Shown: one piece after another, positions 1-5,518 of the stretch
Layout of the letters: the number at the start of each line of letters is the position of its first letter
Numbering within the stretch: position 1 is the stretch's first letter
Origin: DATGKD01 sp035294855
Lineage (GTDB): Bacteria > Actinomycetota > Acidimicrobiia > Acidimicrobiales > UBA8190
Reading direction: 5' to 3'
Length of the DNA: 7,968 nt
Assembly: GCA_035294855.1 (NCBI GenBank)
Contig: DATGKD010000234.1
Location: 1-7,968, forward strand
Notes under the pieces: generated by a model
Told to the model about the DNA's origin: nothing
Databases searched by the model: none
What the model saw: the letters and a program-made list of their open reading frames with translations, nothing else
Program-made: the position numbers and the translations under genes

Positions 1-387
1 GAGGAGAAGCGAGAGCGGGAGAGAGACGAAGAACGTGCGCACCAACATCGAAGGGCTCTGCCGGTACACGGCCTGAATGGCCGCACAGCACGCCATGGGC
101 AGGACCACCGCCGCAGCCAACCCGGCCATCACCGCCTCGTGCGACGCGAACCACGACGCGCCGAGATCGACCGACGTCGTGGCCGACATGGCGTTGCCCA
201 CCTGACCAAGGAGCCACACCGCACCTGAGGCGACCCATCGGCCGGCTGCGGCGAAGACGGCGTCCACACCGACGCCCGCCGCCGTACCGGCGACGTTCCC
301 GGCGACACCGGTCGCACCCGACACCGCCGAGCACGCAGTGCCGATGACGGGGACGGATCCGGGACAGAGCGGGAGCGCGGCGTGCAC
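1..387 (-). CDS. TrbL/VirB6-like conjugal transfer membrane protein (N-terminal part, continues past the left edge)
   Basis: An open minus-strand frame starts at GTG 387-385 and runs without a stop to position 1, giving 129 codons. It is the only possible start after the in-frame TGA (402-400) of the upstream gene, and a GAGGG purine run lies 9 bases before it. The protein begins VHAALPLCPGSVPVIGTAC, followed by a small-residue (Gly/Ala/Val) stretch at about 21-45. It continues with an amphipathic segment ending in WLLGQVGNAMSATTSVDLG (about 58-76), a membrane segment at about 85-108 and a second beginning at about 114. From memory, this matches the N-terminus of actinobacterial TrbL/VirB6-like proteins, the polytopic inner-membrane channel part of type IV secretion systems. 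The preceding gene on the same strand, 12 bases away, is also conjugation-related, which supports the call. Family assignment is by recalled sequence pattern; the channel role is inferred from the family. Confidence 0.72.
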   Translation of the reverse strand, partial: MHAALPLCPGSVPVIGTACSAVSGATGVAGNVAGTAAGVGVDAVFAAAGRWVASGAVWLLGQVGNAMSATTSVDLGASWFASHEAVMAGLAAAVVLPMACCAAIQAVYRQSPSMLVRTFFVSLPLSLLL

Positions 388-399
388 CTCGGTGCGCCC

Positions 400-708
400 T
401 CAGTGAACGTTCGTGCCCGAGTGGAAGAAGAAGTTCACGAGGCCGGGTGCCGCGCCGATGAGCAAGGCCGCCAGCCCCGAGACGAGGACCGTGCGTCGTC
501 CCGCGTACGACTGGTGGTAGTTCTGCGAGTGGGCTCCGATGGCCCACGCGGCCGCGCCGATCACGAGACCCACGAGCGCCAACACGAGCGCCCACCACCC
601 GAGACCGTTCGTCAGGCTGCGAAGGACATCCCCGCCCGGGAGGCTCGACGGGTCCGGCGTCAACGTCACCTCGGAAGCGGCCACGTGCACTGCCCACACC
701 ACGCTCAT
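400..708 (-). CDS. Small two-helix membrane protein of a conjugation operon (DUF6112-like, possibly pilin-like)
   Basis: The gene encodes 102 residues. I chose ATG 708 over the longer ORF start at 801 because GGGGAGG lies just upstream (713-719) and because the extra 31 residues are basic and unlike a membrane protein start. The N-terminal 30 residues are mostly polar. They are followed by a membrane segment at about 36-58, a short polar loop containing SHSQNYHQSYAGRR (about 60-72), and a second membrane segment at about 73-96. I recognise the pattern as the DUF6112 family found beside TrbL-like and SCO6880-like genes in actinobacterial integrative conjugative elements. Its size and helix-loop-helix layout resemble VirB2/TrbC pilin subunits, so a pilin or channel-subunit role is plausible but inferred. 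It is the first gene after the promoter at 773-801 and is followed closely by the TrbL-like gene. Confidence 0.75.
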   Translation of the reverse strand: MSVVWAVHVAASEVTLTPDPSSLPGGDVLRSLTNGLGWWALVLALVGLVIGAAAWAIGAHSQNYHQSYAGRRTVLVSGLAALLIGAAPGLVNFFFHSGTNVH

Positions 709-712
709 CGGA

Positions 713-719
713 CCTCCCC
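713..719 (-). promoter_or_regulatory. Strong Shine-Dalgarno site for the two-helix conjugation protein
   Basis: The minus strand reads GGGGAGG, then four bases (TCCG) before ATG at 708. This decides the start of the 102-residue protein, since the upstream ATG at 801 has no comparable site. Most other genes in the window lack such a strong site. Confidence 0.75.
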
Positions 720-772
720 GACCCGCCGACGCGTGCCGGAGAGCGCCGGCGGTGCGCGTGGGACGGAGCGAC

Positions 773-801
773 ACACTATGAACGCCCCGGTGTACTTTCA
801 A
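773..801 (-). promoter_or_regulatory. Sigma70-type promoter of the conjugation operon
   Basis: On the minus strand a -35-like TTGAAA (801-796) is separated by exactly 17 bases from a -10-like TAGTGT (778-773). Transcription would begin near 766, giving a leader of about 58 bases before ATG 708. A second TTGAAA lies 10 bases farther upstream (811-806), one helical turn away, and could be part of a regulator site. The elements are seen directly; promoter activity is inferred. Confidence 0.5.
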
Positions 802-1003
802 GTGATTTCAATGTTTTTTGCATCGAACCCTGGCTCCGCGTGCGGCCCACCCGGGGCCCGACCGGGACGGAGAAGACGTCGAAAAGCGTTCCGACGAACG
901 TCGCGCGCTGGTCCACGCCGCGCACAGTCGGACGAGACGTGTGACCCGTCCACCGGCCCGTGACCGCGCACCAGAAGCGACCGCGGTTCGAGCCCCACCT
1001 GTC

Positions 1004-2287
1004 ATGCTTGTGCCGATGGTGATCGCCAGCGGTCTGTCCACGGGCGTGGCGATCATCGTCTTCGTCGTGCTGGTGGCGGCGGGCGGGGTCGGCATCGTGA
1101 TCGCCACCGCCCTCGGACGTCGTTCGGGCCGGCACGCCCTCGAGCAGCGTCTCTCCGCGCTGGCGAGCCGTCTGGGAGTCGACGCGCCCGTCGAGGACCG
1201 CACCGGCGTGGAGCCGGCGCTCCACCATCTGGAGCTCGTCACCGACCGGGCCGCCGAGGCGGTCGCGGAGTCGTCCTCGGACGCCATCCGGCTGCGGCGG
1301 GCGCTCGACACCCTGCCCCAGGGCGTGATCGTGTGCGACGAGAGCGGGGCGGTCGTGTTCCGCAACGCGCGCGCCGTCGGCCTCATGGGCGGCCGCCACG
1401 GGGACGCCCTCGCCGCCCAGGCTGTCGTGGACCTGCTGGCCGACGCCTGGAAGGCGGGATCGGCCCAGCGCACGCTCGACCTGTACGGGCCGCCCCGCCG
1501 CACCCTGGCGGTGAGCACGCGGCTCATCGACGACGGCCGGCGCACGCTGGGGGTGATCGCCGCCATCGACGACATCTCCGAACGCCGTCGGCTCGAGGAG
1601 ATCCGGCGCGACTTCGTGGCCAACGTCAGCCACGAGCTGAAGACGCCCATGGGGGCCCTCGGTCTGCTGGCCGAGACCCTGGTGGCCGAGGAGGATCCCG
1701 GCGTCGCCCAGCGCCTCGCCAGCCGCATCCACTCCGAGGCGTTCCGGGTCAGTCGCATCATCGACGACCTGCTCGACCTGTCCCGCATCGAGGCCGAGGA
1801 AGCGCCACCACGTGAGCCGGTGCTCGTCAACCTGGTCATGGCCGAGGCGGCGGAAAGGGTGAGGGCCGCGGCCGAACAGCGCGACGTCAAGATCGTCATG
1901 GAGGAGCCCACGCCGGCGGTGACGGTGTCGGGCGACCGACGGCAGTTGGTCTCCGCCCTCTACAACCTGCTCGAGAACGCGGTGAAGTTCTCCTACGACG
2001 GCAGCTCCGTGCGGTTCGTGGCCACCGCCTCGGACGGCCAGGTCCGCCTGGACGTGGAAGACCACGGCGTCGGCATCCCGGCGCGCGACCTGGACCGCAT
2101 CTTCGAACGCTTCTACCGGGTGGACCAGGGCCGCAGCCGGAACACCGGGGGCACGGGCCTCGGGCTGTCGATCGTCCGTCACGTCGCCGCCAACCACCAG
2201 GGGCACGTCGAGGTGGACTCGCGCGAAGGCGAGGGGTCGACGTTCCGTCTCGTCCTGCCGACACACTCCGAGGTTGCGGAGCGGTGA
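1004..2287 (+). CDS. senX3: SenX3-like membrane sensor histidine kinase
   Basis: A 427-residue kinase that should autophosphorylate and pass phosphate to the adjacent response regulator. A hydrophobic N-terminus (about 6-37) forms the membrane anchor with almost no extracellular part, as in SenX3/PhoR-type sensors. A PAS-like domain follows (about 97-195, starting near ALDTLPQGVIVCDE). The H-box is FVANVSHELKTP with phosphoacceptor His210. The ATPase domain shows the N-box (LLENAVKF, Asn325), G1 (DHGVGIP, Asp353), F-box (IFERFYR, 366-372) and G2 (GGTGLGLSIV, from 382). Wording around the H-box and GLGLSIVRHVAANH closely follows mycobacterial SenX3, as far as I recall. The frame is open back to 818, but those 62 residues are charged and Pro/Arg-rich, so I place the start at ATG 1004 (ATG 1016 is an alternative). 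Neither has a clear Shine-Dalgarno site. Phosphate sensing is inferred from family and gene pairing. Confidence 0.9.
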   Translation: MLVPMVIASGLSTGVAIIVFVVLVAAGGVGIVIATALGRRSGRHALEQRLSALASRLGVDAPVEDRTGVEPALHHLELVTDRAAEAVAESSSDAIRLRRALDTLPQGVIVCDESGAVVFRNARAVGLMGGRHGDALAAQAVVDLLADAWKAGSAQRTLDLYGPPRRTLAVSTRLIDDGRRTLGVIAAIDDISERRRLEEIRRDFVANVSHELKTPMGALGLLAETLVAEEDPGVAQRLASRIHSEAFRVSRIIDDLLDLSRIEAEEAPPREPVLVNLVMAEAAERVRAAAEQRDVKIVMEEPTPAVTVSGDRRQLVSALYNLLENAVKFSYDGSSVRFVATASDGQVRLDVEDHGVGIPARDLDRIFERFYRVDQGRSRNTGGTGLGLSIVRHVAANHQGHVEVDSREGEGSTFRLVLPTHSEVAER

Positions 2288-2312
2288 CGGGTTCCGCTGG
2301 GCTCTTGGCGTC

Positions 2313-3125
2313 GTGAGCAACCCCTCCGCCACACCGCAGGCCCGCGGCGGTCGACGGCCCGAACGTCACGACGGTCGCGATGCCACCCACGAGGGCGCCG
2401 GGTCGGTCTCGGTCCTCGTCGCCGAGGACGAGGAGTCGTTCGTCGACGCCCTGGCGGTGGGTCTCGCCCGCGAAGGCTTCGAAGTCTCGGTGGCGCGCGA
2501 CGGGCCGGAAGCCCTGCAGCTGTTCGCCTCGCTCGAGCCCGACCTGGTCCTGCTCGACATCATGCTGCCGAAGATGTCGGGCGTCGACGTGTGCCGGGCC
2601 ATCCGGGCACGCTCGCAGGTGCCCATCATCATGGTCACCGCCAAGGGGACCGAGATCGACACGGTCGTCGGCCTCGAGGTGGGGGCCGACGATTACGTGA
2701 CCAAGCCCTACCGGCTGCGCGAGCTGGTCGCCCGCATGCGGGCCGTGCTCCGCCGCGCCCCCCTCGCCCACGCCGCCGCGGGGCAGGGCACCGACGAGGC
2801 GGATACACCGGGTGCCGTACTCGAGGTCGGGGACGTGCGCGTCGACGAGGACCGTCACCGGGTGTTCGTACGGGGCCAAGAGGTCCACCTGCGACGCAAG
2901 GAGTTCGAGCTCCTCGCCCTCCTCATCGAGAACGCCGGACGGGTGCTCACCCGTGACACCCTCATCGACCGCGTGTGGGGCACCGACTACGTCGGCGACA
3001 CCAAGACGCTCGACGTGCACATCAAGCGCCTGCGCACCCATATCGAAGCCGACCCCTCGGCCCCCGCCATCATCACGACGGTCCGGGGCGTGGGCTACCG
3101 CTTCGAGATCCCCGCCGACCGGTGA
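2313..3125 (+). CDS. regX3: RegX3-like OmpR/PhoB-family response regulator
   Basis: The DNA-binding partner of the kinase 25 bases upstream. The receiver domain (about 33-150 when counted from GTG 2313) has the acidic pocket Glu38/Asp39, phosphoacceptor Asp82 in LVLLDIMLP, the switch Thr109 in IIMVTAKG, and Lys131 in DYVTKPYRLRELVARM. A winged-helix output domain follows (about 169-268), with LRRKEFELLALLIENAGRVL, TKTLDVHIKRLRTHIE and the closing TVRGVGYRFE. Once phosphorylated it should bind direct repeats at target promoters, as PhoB/RegX3 proteins do. No good start codon lies next to the receiver domain. GTG 2313 gives 270 residues with an unusual 32-residue polar leader; TTG 2274, overlapping the kinase gene, is the other option. 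Its stop overlaps the next gene's start (GTGA, 3122-3125). Confidence 0.9.
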   Translation: MSNPSATPQARGGRRPERHDGRDATHEGAGSVSVLVAEDEESFVDALAVGLAREGFEVSVARDGPEALQLFASLEPDLVLLDIMLPKMSGVDVCRAIRARSQVPIIMVTAKGTEIDTVVGLEVGADDYVTKPYRLRELVARMRAVLRRAPLAHAAAGQGTDEADTPGAVLEVGDVRVDEDRHRVFVRGQEVHLRRKEFELLALLIENAGRVLTRDTLIDRVWGTDYVGDTKTLDVHIKRLRTHIEADPSAPAIITTVRGVGYRFEIPADR

Positions 3126-3628
3126 ACGGGAGCGGCCGGCCCGAGAACCCGGTCGGTCGGCCCGCACACCCGAACGGCCGGTCGGAGGAGTCGAACGGCC
3201 GGCTCGACGAGCTCGTCGGCCAGCTACGGGTACGCGGCGTCCGGGTCACCTCCGCCCGCCGAGCACTGTTGGCGGCCCTGGTCGACGCCGAGAACCATCA
3301 TCTCGACGCCCAGGACCTCTCCGCCGCCGTGCAACGCGCCGTGCCCGACGTCCACCTGTCGACCATCTACCGCTCGCTCGACTCGCTCGAGGAGCTCGGC
3401 CTCGTCGACCACGTGCACTTCGGGCACGGGCGGGCCATCTACCACCTGGCCGACGAGCCCCACCAACACCTGCTCTGCGACGTTTGCGGCGCCGTGGTCG
3501 AAGTGCCCGACGACGTCTTCGCCGAGCTGACGTCCACCGTTCAGCGCGCCTACGGCTTCACCATCCGCCCGCACCACTTCGCGGTGATCGGCCGGTGCCG
3601 CGCGTGCTCGAGCAATCCGAGCCCGTGA
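3122..3628 (+). CDS. Fur-family metal-dependent transcriptional regulator
   Basis: A 168-residue protein starting at the GTG that overlaps the upstream stop. Residues 1-27 are a polar extension. The winged helix spans about 28-110, with recognition segment HLSTIYRSLDSLEELGLV (78-95). The dimerisation domain carries two CxxC pairs, Cys119/Cys122 and Cys159/Cys162, the classical structural zinc site. Aligned by eye to E. coli Fur, the regulatory site would be His60 (Fur His33), His108 (Fur Glu81), His114 and His116 (His88, His90) and Glu127 (Glu101). The third site is degraded: Pro113 and Gln115 stand where Fur has His87 and Asp89. The replacement of Glu81 by His makes the sensed metal uncertain (Fe, Zn, Ni or Mn, or peroxide via Fe). 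The GTGA overlap with the next gene (3625-3628) suggests translational coupling. Family call is firm; metal identity is open. Confidence 0.9.
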   Translation: MNGSGRPENPVGRPAHPNGRSEESNGRLDELVGQLRVRGVRVTSARRALLAALVDAENHHLDAQDLSAAVQRAVPDVHLSTIYRSLDSLEELGLVDHVHFGHGRAIYHLADEPHQHLLCDVCGAVVEVPDDVFAELTSTVQRAYGFTIRPHHFAVIGRCRACSSNPSP

Positions 3629-4833
3629 ACGTGGCGGCCGAACACAGACGCCCGAGCGTCTTCGAGCCCGCACCGCTCGGGCCGGTCACCCTGCGCAACC
3701 GCATCGTCAAAGCGGCCACGTTCGAAGGCGCCAGTCCCCGGGGGGCCGTGACCGACACGCTGGTCGACTTCCACCGGCGCGTGGGCGCGGGCGGGGCGGC
3801 CATGACCACCGTCGCCTATCTGGCCGTCTCGCCGGAGGGTCGCACCGACCGCCACTGCATCTGCCTGCAACCGGACACCATGGCCGACGGCGTTGTCGAC
3901 GGGCTGAAGCGTCTCGCCGAGACCGTCCACGCCACCGGGGCGGCCGTCTCCGCCCAGCTCGGTCACGCCGGGCCGGTCGCCAACCCGCGCTCGAACCGGC
4001 TCCCGTCCCTGGCGCCCTCCCGTTACCTGAGCCCACTCGGCACCCGGAGCCGGGCGGCGTCGACCGACGACCTCGACCGCATCATCGGCGACTTCGCGCA
4101 CGCGGCGCGCGTGGTGGCCGACGCCGGCTTCGACTGCGTCGAGATCCACCTCGGCCACAACTACCTGCTGAGCGCGTTCCTGAGCCCCAAGTTGAACCGC
4201 CGTCGCGACGAATACGGCGGAACCGTCGAGAACCGAGCCCGGCTGGGTCGTCAGGTGGTGGCGGCCGTGCGCGCGGCCGTCGGCGACCGCGTGGCCGTCA
4301 CCGCCAAGCTCAACATGGCGGACGGTGTCCCCGGCGGGCTGTGGCTCGACGACAGTCTCGAGGCGGCCCGCCTCCTCGAGACCGACAGCAAGCTCGACGC
4401 GCTGACGCTCACGGGCGGCAGCTCGCTCGCCAACCCCATGTACCTGTTCCGGGGGGAAGCACCCCGCGAGGAGTTCGCCGCCACCCTTTCGAAACCGCTG
4501 CAGCTCGGCTTCCGCCTCTTCGGTCGGAGGTTCATGCCCGACTACCCGTTCGAGGAGGCCTTCTTCCTGCCCTACGCCCGGCAGTTCCGGGCCGCCCTCG
4601 ACATGCCCCTCGTCCTGCTCGGCGGCGTCAACCGCCTCGACACCATCGACGCCGCGCTGGCCGACGGGTTCTCGTTCGTCGCCATGGCGCGTGCCCTGCT
4701 ACGCGATCCCGACCTGCCCAACAAGATGCAATCGGGCCAGTCAGCCGAGTCGCTCTGCATCCACTGCAACAAGTGCATGCCCACCATCTACCGGGGCACC
4801 CACTGCGTCCTCGCCTCCTCAGAACGGCGCTGA
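3625..4833 (+). CDS. Old Yellow Enzyme-family NADH:flavin oxidoreductase with C-terminal four-cysteine motif
   Basis: A 402-residue FMN-dependent TIM-barrel oxidoreductase. Family signatures are FEPAPLGPVTLRNRIVKAAT near the N-terminus, AQLGHAG (FMN region), IHLGHNYLLSAFLSP with the His175/His178 pair, and NRRRDEYGGTVENRARL. Near the C-terminus VLLGGVNRLDT, FVAMARALLRDPDLPNKM and CIHCNKC follow. Cys378, Cys381, Cys384 and Cys394 form C-x2-C-x2-C-x9-C, resembling the 4Fe-4S motif of 2,4-dienoyl-CoA reductase (FadH: C-x2-C-x3-C-x11-C). The protein ends eight residues after the last cysteine, so the FAD- and NADPH-binding domains of FadH-type enzymes are absent. It may reduce an enoyl or xenobiotic substrate with electrons from a separate donor. 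Start GTG 3625 overlaps the fur-like stop; GTG 3631 is also possible. The substrate cannot be read from the sequence. Confidence 0.88.
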   Translation: MNVAAEHRRPSVFEPAPLGPVTLRNRIVKAATFEGASPRGAVTDTLVDFHRRVGAGGAAMTTVAYLAVSPEGRTDRHCICLQPDTMADGVVDGLKRLAETVHATGAAVSAQLGHAGPVANPRSNRLPSLAPSRYLSPLGTRSRAASTDDLDRIIGDFAHAARVVADAGFDCVEIHLGHNYLLSAFLSPKLNRRRDEYGGTVENRARLGRQVVAAVRAAVGDRVAVTAKLNMADGVPGGLWLDDSLEAARLLETDSKLDALTLTGGSSLANPMYLFRGEAPREEFAATLSKPLQLGFRLFGRRFMPDYPFEEAFFLPYARQFRAALDMPLVLLGGVNRLDTIDAALADGFSFVAMARALLRDPDLPNKMQSGQSAESLCIHCNKCMPTIYRGTHCVLASSERR

Positions 4834-4873
4834 CGCCTCGGTCAGCTCGCGGACGCCGGCGGCCACAACCTCC

Positions 4874-5428
4874 CTACGGCGTGCGGCCGAGGTAACCGAG
4901 CAACCGGTCCTCGTCGGACGCGGAAGCGGGAACCTGGACCTCGGGGCCGAACGCGCCGTGGGCGCGGTATTCGTCCATCGGCACCTGGCGGTAGAAGCCG
5001 TAGAGCAACGACGCGACCTGCGGGTCCATGGAGGCATCCTGCCCCGTCGCCTTGGCGAGGTCCCATGCGTGAAGGGCCACCTCCCCGAGGTTGATCATCA
5101 GTGCCGCCTGTGCGGGGAAGGTCCCGAACGGATAGGTGCGATCACCCTCGAGCGCGTCGGGCTGACACCAGGCATCGACGTTCTCACGCGAGACCTGCGC
5201 GATCGCTCCGACCAGATCGTCACCGATGATGTCCCCGGCGTGCTCGCCGGCGGTCTCGCCGCGGTTCACGAGCGTGAACATCCAACCAGCCCCGACCGCG
5301 TGGTTCATCATGGCCCGCACATCCCAGTCGGCACACGGCGTGGCCGCAGTGATCTGGTCCGGTGCGACGTTCGCGGCGAGCTTGGCCAGCTGTTGGTAGG
5401 AACGTTCCAGCGCGGCGACCCCGTCCAT
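4874..5428 (-). CDS. TIGR03086-type metal-binding protein (mycothiol-dependent maleylpyruvate isomerase/DinB-like)
   Basis: A 184-residue protein. I chose ATG 5428 over ATG 5467 because AGGGAGG sits 5 bases upstream (5434-5440) and MDGVAALERSYQQL is a typical family start. Features of the four-helix DinB/MDMPI-N fold are TPCADWDVRAMMNHAVG (His43), ALMINLGEVALHAWDLAKATGQ (Glu116, His120, Asp123), and a C-terminal GPEVQVPASASDEDRLLGYLGR. His43, His120 and a nearby acidic residue would be expected to bind a divalent metal, as in mycothiol-dependent transferases. Actinobacteria carry many such paralogues of unknown substrate, so a thiol-dependent isomerase or transferase role is a family-level guess. 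It is convergent with the oxidoreductase gene (40 bases apart, no clear terminator hairpin) and lies 90 bases downstream of serS on the same strand. Confidence 0.85.
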   Translation of the reverse strand: MDGVAALERSYQQLAKLAANVAPDQITAATPCADWDVRAMMNHAVGAGWMFTLVNRGETAGEHAGDIIGDDLVGAIAQVSRENVDAWCQPDALEGDRTYPFGTFPAQAALMINLGEVALHAWDLAKATGQDASMDPQVASLLYGFYRQVPMDEYRAHGAFGPEVQVPASASDEDRLLGYLGRTP

Positions 5429-5433
5429 GGGGA

Positions 5434-5440
5434 CCTCCCT
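5434..5440 (-). promoter_or_regulatory. Strong Shine-Dalgarno site deciding the start of the TIGR03086-type gene
   Basis: The minus strand reads AGGGAGG, then TCCCC, then ATG at 5428. The longer start at 5467 would read through this site and has no comparable site of its own. Confidence 0.75.
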
Positions 5441-5518
5441 TGTCGTCAGCTTCGTACTGTCCGCCACCCCTCGATTCGCCCCGGGTGCGACGGTCGGATC
5501 ACTTCAGAGGCCGCGACC

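Larger units (their letters stand above)
709..1003. other. Gene-free divergent border between conjugation genes and the senX3 operon
   Basis: About 295 bases separate divergent genes. Open frames cross this stretch on both strands, but they are arginine/proline-rich and look like GC-driven chance frames. It holds the minus-strand promoter (773-801), a local AT-rich patch (776-829) with a run of six T (814-819), and two T-loop-like strings facing each other: TCGAACC at 823-829 and GGTTCGAGCCCCACCT at 985-1000. No clear -35/-10 pair for the rightward operon was found. TACTTT (793-798) is a possible -10 but has no good -35 and would leave a leader of about 200 bases. Confidence 0.5.

Noticed and set aside
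806..819. Rho-independent terminator ending in the run of six T
   Set aside because: The preceding TTTCAA copies are direct, not inverted, repeats, so no stable hairpin precedes the T run.
382..963. Plus-strand open frame opposite the two-helix conjugation protein
   Set aside because: It is Arg/Pro-rich low-complexity translation with no recognisable domain. The minus strand has a ribosome binding site, promoter and membrane helices.
818..1003. 62-residue N-terminal extension of the histidine kinase
   Set aside because: It is highly charged and Pro/Arg-rich, with no ribosome binding site. It would put a charged stretch before the membrane anchor that starts naturally after ATG 1004.
920..1003. 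Possible tRNA gene, because of the T-loop-like GGTTCGAGCC
   Set aside because: Only two T-stem pairs form, and no matching acceptor, D-arm or anticodon arm could be drawn upstream. It is kept only as a weak attachment-site idea.
776..2332. Long minus-strand open frame (518 codons) antisense to the histidine kinase
   Set aside because: Its translation is rich in Arg, Gly, His and Asp with no fold-like pattern. The plus strand carries every histidine kinase motif, and GC-rich third positions create such mirror frames.
4834..4873. Bidirectional terminator between the convergent oxidoreductase and TIGR03086-type genes
   Set aside because: Only a short GCCGGCGGC-type self-complementary patch is present, with no convincing stem or T run on either strand.
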